Assembly (NCBI RefSeq): GCF_000011205.1
Contig: NC_003106.2
Coordinates: 2,630,757 to 2,694,756 of the forward strand
Source: Sulfurisphaera tokodaii str. 7
GTDB lineage: Archaea > Thermoproteota > Thermoprotei_A > Sulfolobales > Sulfolobaceae
Reading direction: 5' to 3'
DNA: 64,000 nucleotides
Part shown: positions 52,388 to 63,802 of the stretch, piece by piece
Layout of the letters: the number at the start of each line of letters is the position of its first letter
How positions within the stretch are numbered: position 1 is the stretch's first letter
Notes under the pieces: model-generated
Databases searched by the model: none
Told to the model about the DNA's origin: nothing
The model's input: only the letters and a program-made list of their open reading frames with translations
Position numbers and translations under genes: made by a program

Positions 52388-53348
52388 TTTATTCGGAGAT
52401 AATTTAGTAACTCAGTTAGCAGTAAACACGAAGGAATTAAAGCCTATGACAGTGAAGGGAAAACCCTACTTAGAAATAGATGACAAGGAGCTAAGAATAG
52501 CCCTTGATACCGCCAGTGATATAGCCCAAAAGTTTGAGAAAGATAACAAGAGACCTATACCCCTAAATGCAAATGATAAGAAAGTCATGGAGAAAATATT
52601 GAAGTGTTTTAACTTCTCTTCCTCAGATCCCATCTCTTATGTTTTAAAGAATTTCAATATTGAACAAAGTAAGGAATGTTATGTAGACAATGTCCCTTCA
52701 TTTATAAAGCCAGAGTACTATGAGTTTGTCAGAATCCCCGGAAAACCTGGAGGACAGAAGATGTCGGTAAAAGTTGATTCCAGATATGTAATTCTCGCAA
52801 TAGCCGGTTGGTTATTCTCAAGAATAGGATATGCTAGAGTAGGTGGAGAAACAATAGGGGTAAACGTTTTCACATTAACAAAGTCAATGCTCTATAATAC
52901 TTACGGTCAGTTTAGTGGTGTAAAGCCGGAAACTGCTTTCATATTCCTTTTAGCTGATAGGGTAATAAAGTCTGGTTCAAACATTTCTTCAGCTAGAGTA
53001 TATCTTATGTCAGATGCTGGAGGACAAAACCCTACCGTCATACTAGGAGGTTTCAGCATAGATTTCTCTAAGTTATTGGAAAAGAAAGAGTTAATAGATG
53101 ATGACTTAATAAGGCTTGCGCAAGACGCAACAAATGACCAAAGTCCCACTAACGATTTCTCAGCCAGAATTGTTGAACTAGTCTATGAAGTGATTGGTGG
53201 AGCTAAGAGAGTAGAGGATTTAGTATACCTCGCAAATCGTTACGTTTCCATGGAGATAACAAATGCAAAGGAATTCTGTAAGAATAACAGAATTTATTGT
53301 ACAGCTTACTATTATTCTCAGAAGCTTCTAAGTGAAATAGGATGGTAG
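52368..53348 (+). CDS. cas8a2: Cas8a2 (Csa4), large subunit
   Basis: 326 residues. TTG start at 52368, well supported by the strong site AAAGGAGGTG eight bases ahead. The sequence (VPLYNLFGDNLVTQLAV..., FTLTKSMLYNTYGQFSGVKPETAFIFLLADRVI) fits the Csa4 group of type I-A large subunits, which recognise the PAM and recruit Cas3. It overlaps cas6 by 7 bases. Confidence 0.88.
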   Translation: MIVPLYNLFGDNLVTQLAVNTKELKPMTVKGKPYLEIDDKELRIALDTASDIAQKFEKDNKRPIPLNANDKKVMEKILKCFNFSSSDPISYVLKNFNIEQSKECYVDNVPSFIKPEYYEFVRIPGKPGGQKMSVKVDSRYVILAIAGWLFSRIGYARVGGETIGVNVFTLTKSMLYNTYGQFSGVKPETAFIFLLADRVIKSGSNISSARVYLMSDAGGQNPTVILGGFSIDFSKLLEKKELIDDDLIRLAQDATNDQSPTNDFSARIVELVYEVIGGAKRVEDLVYLANRYVSMEITNAKEFCKNNRIYCTAYYYSQKLLSEIGW

Positions 53349-54199
53349 AGTTTTTTTCGGAAAAAATTGTTAAAGTTGAGTTCTCTGCTGTGCCGGAAAG
53401 CGATGTAATTTTACCTCCTCTAAGTTCTAAAGTAGTAAAGAACTTGATTTTATCTTCTAAACTACTTCCCTCTCTCTCAAGCTTAGTCCAGAGCGGAATG
53501 AAGAACAAACCACTCTTTATCTCGAACTTGGGTAAAAACGGTTTTAGGCTTTTCAGTACGGGTAAGCCAGTAAGTGTTAAAGCTGGAGAAATTCTTAACT
53601 TCTTTATCTCTTTCCCCTATTATGACGGGTTTTTCACGGAACTGTCTTCTGGGAGTTTTGAGACTGGGTATGGGAAGTTTTTTATTGAGCTTGAACAACT
53701 CGAAGTTATTGAACTTAGCTCCATAAAAGGGGTTAGTGAGGGTAATTTTTATGTAAAATTCGTGACCCCGGCTCTCCTTTCTTCAAAAGTCCTTCTTCCT
53801 CCGTCGTTGAAAGAGAAATATAAGAACGTTAATCCGGGGTATAGTTTAATCCCCTCTGTAGGTTTAGTAGTGAGTTATGCTTATAGGGTTTATAGGGCTT
53901 TATATGGAAATACCAGTAATATGGAGCTTGATTCAAAATCCTTTAGGCTCGGGGTTTTGAGTAATAGTTTATCTAGAGTTATAGGGTATAAACTTAAACC
54001 CTTGACTGTAGTCATAGGAAATGACAATAAGGGGAGATTAAGGACTTCGAGAGGTTTTGTAGGGTGGATGGAATTTGATATTCCGTATAAGAAGCTTAAG
54101 AAAGCTATTTCGAAGTATTTAATTATAGCTTCCTATTTAGGGATAGGGAAGAGTAGGGGAATAGGCCTTGGGGAAGTTGTGGTTAAGATAAAAAGTTAA
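53342..54199 (+). CDS. cas6: Cas6 pre-crRNA endonuclease
   Basis: 285 residues, two ferredoxin-like folds, ending in the glycine-rich loop GIGKSRGIGLGEV (267-279) typical of Cas6. Cuts the repeat transcript 8 nt before the spacer. I cannot point to the catalytic His, as in other crenarchaeal Cas6 proteins. Last gene of the operon; array 3 begins 97 bp downstream and is transcribed towards it. Confidence 0.92.
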   Translation: MVEFFSEKIVKVEFSAVPESDVILPPLSSKVVKNLILSSKLLPSLSSLVQSGMKNKPLFISNLGKNGFRLFSTGKPVSVKAGEILNFFISFPYYDGFFTELSSGSFETGYGKFFIELEQLEVIELSSIKGVSEGNFYVKFVTPALLSSKVLLPPSLKEKYKNVNPGYSLIPSVGLVVSYAYRVYRALYGNTSNMELDSKSFRLGVLSNSLSRVIGYKLKPLTVVIGNDNKGRLRTSRGFVGWMEFDIPYKKLKKAISKYLIIASYLGIGKSRGIGLGEVVVKIKS

Positions 54200-54296
54200 T
54201 CAGAAACCTCTGAGACCTAATAACTTTATCTTCCAATTTCATCGAGGAATATCCTTACACTACTGCGACTTAGGCTAATGACGTTAATGCTCTAAG

Positions 54297-57200
54297 CTTT
54301 CAATTCCATTGAGGATTATCGGGACAATATACTATTTACAAATGCCACTAGCATTGATTTCTTTCAATTCCATTAAGGATTATCATTTTCAATTACTAGT
54401 ACAGCACATAGTGACGGAAATTATACCTTTCAATTCCATTAAGGATTATCGTAAAAATCCCGAGATAAAGCCTATCATTATCAAATTCTTTCAATTCCAT
54501 TAAGGATTATCGTTGAATATTAATGGTAATGAAAATGCTATGTATGCAGTAAGCTTTCAATTCCATTAAGGATTATCTCCTTATCCTAGTGACAAGAATG
54601 CTCTTTATATAGTAAGCTTTCAATTCCATTAAGGATTATCAACATGCTTATAGATTTGGTTGAACTTATATGGTAACTGCGACTTTCAATTCCATTAAGG
54701 ATTATCTAGTGTTAGTTGTTATAGTACTCGTAGCAGATATTGTTGCTGCTTTCAATTCCATTAAGGATTATCTGTTCCTTTGACTTCATCGATTAACAAA
54801 CCGCTATGATCTAACTTTCAATTCCATTAAGGATTATCTAAAGAAAGAAAAGAAGTACAAGGATTTTGCAGTATTACCATTTAATAATTTTCTAATTCCT
54901 TCAGGTATTATAGGGAAGTACAAGGATTTTGCAGTATTACCATTTAATAATTTTCTAATTCCTTCAGGTATTATAGGGAAGTACAAGGATTTTGCAGTAT
55001 TGGAAGACTTTCAATTCCATTAAGGATTATCTGAGGGTGGACTTCCCCGTGTTCGATTCGCCGTATAATATTAAATATCTTTCAATTCCATTAAGGATTA
55101 TCAGTTAGTCCCCGATTCAAAAGTCGTTGAGGAGCTACTTCGCTTTCAATTCCATTAAGGATTATCTCACCAAAAAGGATCCAACCACCATCATAATCCT
55201 CAGAATCTGTCTTTCAATTCCATTAAGGATTATCCTTTAACACTTTTTTGTTTTATCATACACCTCACCCTATTCTTTCAATTCCATTAAGGATTATCCG
55301 AATCTTTTATTCGTGTCAAAAACCGTGCCGTCTAGGTCACTTTCAATTCCATTAAGGATTATCTAAATATAGGAATATATCCTAACGTCTACGTTCCCCT
55401 CCGTACTTTCAATTCCATTAAGGATTATCACGGGACTTTCTGGGCAACGACACGTTTTGGTTCAGAACGCTTTCAATTCCATTAAGGATTATCTTGGGTA
55501 TGTGTTGAAGTACAGATACGGGTTTGGGGTTCTTTCAATTCCATTAAGGATTATCCAAATTTTCCATAAGAACTATTCAACATCAGTTTAGCTAACTTTC
55601 AATTCCATTAAGGATTATCAAAAATACGCTATCAAATTGCCTAAGCGTCTCAATTACATTCTTTCAATTCCATTAAGGATTATCTTCTTAACGAAACTGA
55701 ATCCAGGGGAACAGTTACGTTTATCTTTCAATTCCATTAAGGATTATCCGTTATATGAAGAATAAGTACTATGTTGCGACTGTAAAACCTTTCAATTCCA
55801 TTAAGGATTATCTCCCTCTAGTCCACTCAAACGTCCATAATGCTGCAATTAACTTTCAATTCCATTAAGGATTATCCAGGAGGTTTAGGTAAGTTAGTTA
55901 AGTCAGTTAGTAGGTACTTTCAATTCCATTAAGGATTATCTAAAAAAGCTCTACGTAACTGAAAGGGGCTTAATAATTGCTACTTTCAATTCCATTAAGG
56001 ATTATCCAATGAGTGCTACTGTGCCGTTTGTTGATGATATATCTAGTCTTTCAATTCCATTAAGGATTATCAATCCCTTGGCGGGAATTTTGGAAACCTA
56101 GAAGATTCAAGAATCTTTCAATTCCATTAAGGATTATCAATATTTTTCTTATCTGGCAATACTTAAGAAATTGAGAATATCTTTCAATTCCATTAAGGAT
56201 TTCACATCTGAAAACGTTTGCTGGTGTCAAAGGTCGTTCCGTCACTTTCAATTCCATTAAGGATTATCTCTATTGCGTGATCCACATAATCTCTAATCTC
56301 ATATAGCACTTTCAATTCCATTAAGGATTATCTTTATTTTTCTAAGCGTTTAAAATTATTTCGTTATTTATAGACTTTCAATTCCATTAAGGATTATCAC
56401 AGGCGGAGGCTTTAGCTTTGGAGGCGGGAAAGGAGGAAGCTTTCAATTCCATTAAGGATTATCAAAATGTAAAAGTATATGACATCTTTGTCACACCAGG
56501 TGACTTTCAATTCCATTAAGGATTATCTTTTTTTGAACTCATTATAAATAGAGACTGGTACCAAAACTTTCAATTCCATTAAGGATTATCTAGAAAGTTC
56601 TAGTTATGAAATAACAGAGGTGTTGAAAAACTTTCAATTCCATTAAGGATTATCTTACTCAACTAAAGAGAACGTGGATAAGGTAATAATAAACTTTCAA
56701 TTCCATTAAGGATTATCTTAGGAGTGGGCTTTTAAATTTCTATCCTTCAATTTCTGACTTTCAATTCCATTAAGGATTATCCCGTATTGATTTGCTGTCT
56801 CCTCCTCCCTTCACCGATACCGCTTTCAATTCCATTAAGGATTATCTTTGTAATGCGTATATCGTACATAGAGCAAAAATGGAGAAACCTTTCAATTCCA
56901 TTAAGGATTATCTTAGCGTGATAGACGATATCTTAAGTGAGGCTAGGAAGTACCTTTCAATTCCATTAAGGATTATCTGTATACGGAAATATTGAAGTTA
57001 CAAATGGCGTAACAAAACCTTTCAATTCCATTAAGGATTATCTTATACTCTTTGAAACACATGGCATGTGAAAAAATTCTTTCAATTCCATTAAGGATTA
57101 TCAGAAATATGAAGAACTGTTAAACGAGTATAACGGGTTAACTTTCAATTCCATTAAGGATTATCGGAATGTGGCACCACGCTGAGATTATCATCAACAA

Positions 57201-60200
57201 TAATCTTTCAATTCCATTAAGGATTATCTGGGATATTACATAGTTCAATAATAAATTAAGGGAAAAACTATCTTTCAATTCCATTAAGGATTATCCGGTC
57301 TGGATTAACATTTAGTGGTTGTATGAAAATAAAAAACTTTCAATTCCATTAAGGATTATCTTTCTATCAAGTCAAGTACTGACAAATCAACTACAAATCT
57401 GAACTTTCAATTCCATTAAGGATTATCATTATAGTAATTGTTTTAGTAATCATTTTGATAGCTGTGATCTTTCAATTCCATTAAGGATTATCCCTATAGG
57501 TGTTACAAAATTCAGCCCCTTCTGATGGGGATCTTTCAATTCCATTAAGGATTATCCTTGATCTACTACCAGTTCATTTATTCTCTCAATAAAGAACTTT
57601 CAATTCCATTAAGGATTATCAAATCGTTCTTCTACGTATACGACAGTTTGGGACTTCATAGCTTTCAATTCCATTAAGGATTATCTATACTTCCTCCCCG
57701 TCAGAAGAAAATTTAGACGGGGGGATAGCTTTCAATTCCATTAAGGATTATCAAAATCGTTGTAATAGACGAGGCACATAGAATACTCGCTAGAACTTTC
57801 AATTCCATTAAGGATTATCAGGAAGACTGGGGAAATATTGATTCTGCAGGGGAGGACAAAGCTTTCAATTCCATTAAGGATTATCATACCGTCACGTAGT
57901 AAACGTGGCTTAAAACATTACACTACTTTCAATTCCATTAAGGATTATCATGTCAGTATTTTGAACTCTGTCCTTAAGGTAACTTTGTCCTTTCAATTCC
58001 ATTAAGGATTATCGGTTTCCTACTTTTACACCATCTTTATATAAAGATATAACTTTCAATTCCATTAAGGATTATCCACGACCTGGTCTTTTTACCGCAT
58101 CACTCAGGCTTTTCTTTCAATTCCATTAAGGATTATCTTAGAGAAGGAAAGAAAATCTATGTAGAATTAACAGAGAACTTTCAATTCCATTAAGGATTAT
58201 CGGAACGTGGACATTAGGATATACAGTTACATCTATTTCTTTCCTTTCAATTCCATTAAGGATTATCACACGCAGATATTATGCTTCTTACAGACGTGGT
58301 CAAGAGCTTTCAATTCCATTAAGGATTATCCTATCACTCAACGGAATATCGGAATATGAATCAAGAGCTTTCAATTCCATTAAGGATTATCTGGGAATGT
58401 TTCGTAGACGTCGTAACGTCTGACAAAGTGAGATCTTTCAATTCCATTAAGGATTATCAACTTATGCAAATCTCATCTATGACGCGAGAAATAATATGTA
58501 CTTTCAATTCCATTAAGGATTATCAGGAGTGGAAATATAGTTTTGACTCAGTGAGGGTAAATGTGTACTTTCAATTCCATTAAGGATTATCTGATTGTTT
58601 TTATATTCACTTGGTATAAAAGAATATTGTACAAATTTCTCAATCTTTCAATTCCATTAAGGATTATCTATCGCTGGAATAGTAGGAAATATTCTCTCAC
58701 TTTATCTTTCAATTCCATTAAGGATTATCCAAAAAATTAGTTAGAAAAAACTGACTTAAGAAATAGTCTTATTAACTTTCAATTCCATTAAGGATTATCA
58801 GTGTTAGATAGACAGATCGGTAGTAAAGTGCCTGTCGTATTCGCTTTCAATTCCATTAAGGATTATCTTATTGATGCTTTCGCCATTGAACCTATAGACG
58901 AAAAGAAGATCACTTTCAATTCCATTAAGGATTATCATACATAATACATAATAATCAGAAAAAGGGCAAAAGAGCATGATCTTTCAATTCCATTAAGGAT
59001 TATCTGGAGATAGTTGAGAGTTATGATTCTGATACTTATGCTTACCCTTTCAATTCCATTAAGGATTATCGTAGCTGGATTTCTAGGGTACTATTTTGCA
59101 CCAAGCAATACTTTCAATTCCATTAAGGATTATCTTTCTCTTCAGAAGAACAGAATTGAAGTGAAAGCGAAAAGCTTTCAATTCCATTAAGGATTATCAA
59201 ACATTTTCTGTAACAATTGTATAACAATTGGTTATAATGACTTTCAATTCCATTAAGGATTATCTTCAGCTTATCTGAGTACTTCAAGAAAATATCGTTA
59301 AGCCTCTTTCAATTCCATTAAGGATTATCTGAATATAAAATCCAATATCTTAAAGTTGTAGTTATAAATCATGTCTTTCAATTCCATTAAGGATTATCTG
59401 AAAAACTGAAAAATGACGGTTGGGAAGTAATTTGGACTATCTTTCAATTCCATTAAGGATTATCAAGGAATTCTGCAGAAATTTAGACGAACTTAATCAA
59501 GTATCTTTCAATTCCATTAAGGATTATCCTATCTTCTCTAAAGGACCCACGTAAAGATACCTTAACTTCTTTCAATTCCATTAAGGATTATCTGGAAAAA
59601 AGTCTTATAATAATCATCTTTATAGTAGTCTTTCAATTCCATTAAGGATTATCCTGTTCATAAAAGAAGTAGTGATGGCAAGAAATCCTATACTCTTTCA
59701 ATTCCATTAAGGATTATCAACGGGTTAAGCCCAACAATGTTCATAACACCAGCAAATGTACTTTCAATTCCATTAAGGATTATCATCCAGGCTTATATGC
59801 GAGGTGGCATTTAGAGGGGTTAAAACTTTCAATTCCATTAAGGATTATCTCGCTGTAATAGGTGCTAGGATACTTACTAGACAACTTGGCTTTCAATTCC
59901 ATTAAGGATTATCTAAATGCTCAAATACTTAATCTCTCAGCGTGGCCTAAATCTTTCAATTCCATTAAGGATTATCACAACCAAAATGATCTATTTACCA
60001 ATGTGATACTCATAACTTTCAATTCCATTAAGGATTATCTAATTATCATCAGAGAAAATTAGCAGAAATGAATGAGAGAAACGCTTTCAATTCCATTAAG
60101 GATTATCTGTTCCCTTGACTTCATCAATTAACAAACCGCTATGGTCAAGCTTTCAATTCCATTAAGGATTATCTCAAACACGTCACCCTCAAGGTATGCT

Positions 60201-62113
60201 GGTGATTGTAATGACTTTCAATTCCATTAAGGATTATCGAGCGGGTACACTAAGAGGGAAATAATAGCAGTATTGAGAAAGCACTTTCAATTCCATTAAG
60301 GATTATCTTAGGTACAGTGTCTCAATTGATAATCCCGCTTATTTTAGACTCTTTCAATTCCATTAAGGATTATCATCTGACAAAAAAAGAGAGATATTCT
60401 ATGATATTTGTTGTCTTTCAATTCCATTAAGGATTATCTCTATTTTATCGTTTGTCAAAACTTCATCGAGTGATATCTTTCAATTCCATTAAGGATTATC
60501 ATATCTAATGTGTTGCTTTAGTGATACTGACGACGAAAACTTTCAATTCCATTAAGGATTATCTCTATACCCGGAAGAGTTTGCTAAGATTGACGAATTT
60601 TGCAGCTTTCAATTCCATTAAGGATTATCGTATATCAGAAAGTTCTTTGCGACACAAATGCTAAGTTTCTTTCAATTCCATTAAGGATTATCTTAATTCC
60701 ATTTAAGCAACAAATTCAAACGTTTCTAGAGTCCTTTCAATTCCATTAAGGATTATCGTTTAATTTTTTCTGACTGGAGACCGTCTAAGGATTATGTCTT
60801 TCAATTCCATTAAGGATTATCAATAGCCTAATGAGGTGAGGGATATGAAGAAAAGGAGTTCTTTCAATTCCATTAAGGATTATCTCGAGAGGTCTGTCGT
60901 CATAAGACGGGCACTCTCGGAATTCTTGCTTTCAATTCCATTAAGGATTATCTCGTTAATATTTCAGCAGTTTCCGGGACAGTGTATTTGCTTTCAATTC
61001 CATTAAGGATTATCTGAAAGAGCTGAAGGACTTAGATAGTTTAGTAAATATTGTTAACTTTCAATTCCATTAAGGATTATCACGATCTCGTCATAGATTC
61101 CTCCACGTAATAATAAAAAGCTTTCAATTCCATTAAGGATTATCCTGACCAGATGACACTTTCATTACCATCATCAAGAGCTGTTCTTTCAATTCCATTA
61201 AGGATTATCCGCAAAACCGTAATAGATTTCGAACTTCCTCTTCTGCCCTTTCTTTCAATTCCATTAAGGATTATCGAAATAGCTAAGTACTTTGATAGTT
61301 TCCCCTTCTTGCTCACTTTCAATTCCATTAAGGATTATCTGATAGGGCTTTACCTCAGCCATGATAAGTTACCTTATTTTTCTTTCAATTCCATTAAGGA
61401 TTATCGGTGGAGGAATATCTGGAAGCACTCTATTCTGGGTTGCAGTCTTTCAATTCCATTAAGGATTATCCCGGTTCTAGCAAACCCTCTACCGCTAACG
61501 TTTCCAAGAAACTTTCAATTCCATTAAGGATTATCATAACACAGTTGTTGAGGAGTGCTGCTGAATTGGAAAGCCTTTCAATTCCATTAAGGATTATCCA
61601 GAGGTAGGAAGTAAAAAAAAGATATTCAAAATTACAGAAAACTTTCAATTCCATTAAGGATTATCCCCAGCGAAAAGCCTAGACACTCCTCGAACTGCTC
61701 TACCAACTTTCAATTCCATTAAGGATTATCTCAGCCTCCTCAGGTTTTATAACAATTTTGGTTGGCCCCTTTCAATTCCATTAAGGATTATCTTATGTCA
61801 GTAGTCTTGACATTAAAATTAAGATGTATGACTTTCAATTCCATTAAGGATTATCCACCAGTTCCGGAGCTAGTTGACGTTTGACCGCCAGTTCCCTTTC
61901 AATTCCATTAAGGATTATCCTTTCTTGAGGTAGACAAACTCTGAAATATTTTTAAACTTCTTTCAATTCCATTAAGGATTATCCTACAGAAAGCTAAGAT
62001 GATAAGGGCCTACCTTATTGTCTTTCAATTCCATTAAGGATTATCAATATCATATTAGGGGATTTTCCCTAACTCCTCTCGTAAAAGTTCTTTCAATTCC
62101 ATTAAGGATTATC
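54297..62113 (-). CRISPR. CRISPR array 3, about 119 repeats
   Basis: Same repeat as array 1. By hand count there are 119 canonical or near-canonical repeats, leader on the right, crRNA on the minus strand. The oldest repeat (54297) has G for A (ATTGAGG). Special units: a 63-bp tandem block at 54852-55007 with two strongly decayed repeats; a repeat at 56181 that ends GGATTTCA; a 53-nt spacer at 58592-58644 that starts with 16 nt of leader. These show the array has been rearranged. Confidence 0.98.
54852..55007. repeat. 63-bp tandem repeat inside array 3 (about 2.4 copies)
   Basis: GAAGTACAAGGATTTTGCAG recurs at 54852, 54915 and 54978. Between copies, TTTTCTAATTCC...CAGG.ATTATA (54888-54912 and 54951-54975) resembles the CRISPR repeat with small insertions. 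The block is also an open 21-codon repeat (KYKDFAVLPFNNFLIPSGIIG). Confidence 0.75.
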
Positions 62114-62425
62114 TGATTGTTTTTATATTAGTTCTTATGTTATTTTCTTCGTTTCTGCTATATAAGCTTTTCTCTGTTAAAATTACCGAATGCATATGTT
62201 TCGCACAAACGTTATGGTTTCTGCTATATAAGCTTTTCTCTATGTTACATATTTATCATTACTGAATTTTTAGTATTCCCTTGAAAAAACGGGAATTCTA
62301 AAAAGAGAAATACATTCAACGTTCTTTACAAAGATACTCTTATTGATCAACTAAAAATTGAAAGAAACTCCCGATAAAAAACGGGAATAAAAACAAAGAT
62401 ATACTCAAAATTTAATAGAACATAC
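62114..62425 (-). promoter_or_regulatory. Leader of array 3, enlarged by 66 bp
   Basis: As leader 1 but with the TATA-bearing box doubled (62151-62175 and 62217-62241). TATA boxes at 62157-62166 and 62223-62232. Inverted repeats at 62275-62296 and 62367-62388; the second has C for T in the first arm. Confidence 0.9.
62151..62241. repeat. 25-bp duplication with 41-bp insert in leader 3
   Basis: GTTTCTGCTATATAAGCTTT plus TCTCT is present twice, exactly, around the 41-bp insert 62176-62216 that no other leader has. It looks like a spacer integrated into the leader with duplication of the target site. Confidence 0.8.
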
Positions 62426-62477
62426 ACTCTCTATTTTATTTAACTTTGTAAAACCAAGAAATGCACTTAAATGGGAC

Positions 62478-62985
62478 TGTTCTCATGCAGTCATGAAATT
62501 CGATAAATATTTGTAATATTATATCAAACGCTTTCTAATATATTGTATCCCCTTTAAGTAAGCCTCGTTTAAGGGAGTTTTCTCCCTTGAATAAACTACC
62601 GGGTACATGACGTTTAACAAGCCAAGACTATAGTTAACCATCCTCCTACTCCTATTAACAGCCCTTGGGGAATGTTCTCAAACAGTCATCAAATTCGATG
62701 AGTGTATGTAAAAATATTAGAGTAATCATAAAAAATCTTTTTCTAATACAGTTCACTGAAAAGAGGTAGAATTGTGAAGAGCAAATATTATTTTAAACGT
62801 TTATGTGTCAAGGTTGTACTCTGTCTTTGTACGGTAACCTAAGTTTATTTATCCCCATATCTTTCCGAGAAAGATAACATCCTTAAACGAGGCTTAATTA
62901 AAGAGGATATAGTATATTAGAAGTAAACTGATATAATATTACAAAAACATATCAAATTTCATGACTGTTTAAGAACATTCCCCCT
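62478..62985. repeat. ~100-bp inverted repeats flanking ~300 bp, with a third copy inside
   Basis: CAGTCATGAAATTCGAT plus TTTGTAATATTATATC and CTTTAA..AAGCCTCG (62478-62580) is mirrored at 62875-62985. A third copy in direct orientation, GGGGAATGTTCTCAAACAGTCATC, starts at 62671. No ORF. Probably ends of a decayed transposable element. Confidence 0.55.
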
Positions 62986-63115
62986 CTACTGATACGGAAA
63001 AACAGAAGATCAAACGTTAAATTAGAACAGCAAAAACAAGATAAAGAACGTTAGAAATTCTATCAAAAAAATATTTATAGAAAATATATAATTTATTATT
63101 CTTAACTTATTTTTA

Positions 63116-63252
63116 ATTATAGTCTTTTTCATAATAGTTTCAAGGGACAAGTTTTATCTTAAGATATTAAAAGCAGGTTAAACAATCGATGCCATACTTT
63201 GTATCGATAAATATCATTTATCCTTTGCATTTACTATGAAAAAGACTATAAT
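63116..63252. repeat. 18-bp perfect inverted repeat, hairpin or MITE
   Basis: ATTATAGTCTTTTTCATA (63116-63133) is mirrored exactly at 63235-63252 around a 101-bp centre without an ORF. Confidence 0.5.
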
Positions 63253-63537
63253 ACTCATTCTGAGAGACGATAGGAGCTTAAAGATTCACATTGGTAATAT
63301 CATTTTCTTATTATTTATAGAATAGATTTTATATTCAAGTAGAGTAGAGATGAGTAGATAAATTTTGAGTAAAAGATATGTAGTTCTAGAGAGACATAAC
63401 AAGTGCAGACAATTCTAGGTTTTTAATAAAACAGCTTTTGAGACTAAATAATTCTAAAATAAAGTCTTTAGTTGATTATCTTATCATTTGAGATTATCGT
63501 TGAACGATCTCAAATAAATTACTACTGTTTCTGATCC

Positions 63538-63692
63538 CTTTATTCATAATGCTAATTCCGTCGAAAAAGGTAGAAAATTATTACAGGTTCTTAAGGATAT
63601 ACTTTATTCATAATGCTAATTCCGTTCACGCTCTTTCAACTCTGCTAGTAATTTTGCTCATGAAACTGCTTTATTCATAATGCTAATTCCGT
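63538..63692. CRISPR. Mini CRISPR-like array, three 24-nt repeats
   Basis: CTTTATTCATAATGCTAATT plus CCGT occurs unchanged at 63538, 63602 and 63669. Spacers are 40 and 43 bp (63562-63601, 63626-63668) and unrelated to each other. The repeat is unlike those of the big arrays. No cas genes or recognisable leader beside it within the window. Confidence 0.7.
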
Positions 63693-63802
63693 AAAAGTCA
63701 CTAGATAGTCCACATTAGATTTTATGATTTGGAATCGTGGAGTAACTCAAAGATACTCGTTTCTATGTTTTAGACTGTAAGATTTCTCCGACAAGAATTT
63801 TA

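Noticed and set aside
50669..53698. Minus-strand frames within the cas operon (50669-50887, 52907-53149, 53203-53508, 53483-53698)
   Set aside because: Antisense shadows of cas3', cas8a2 and cas6.
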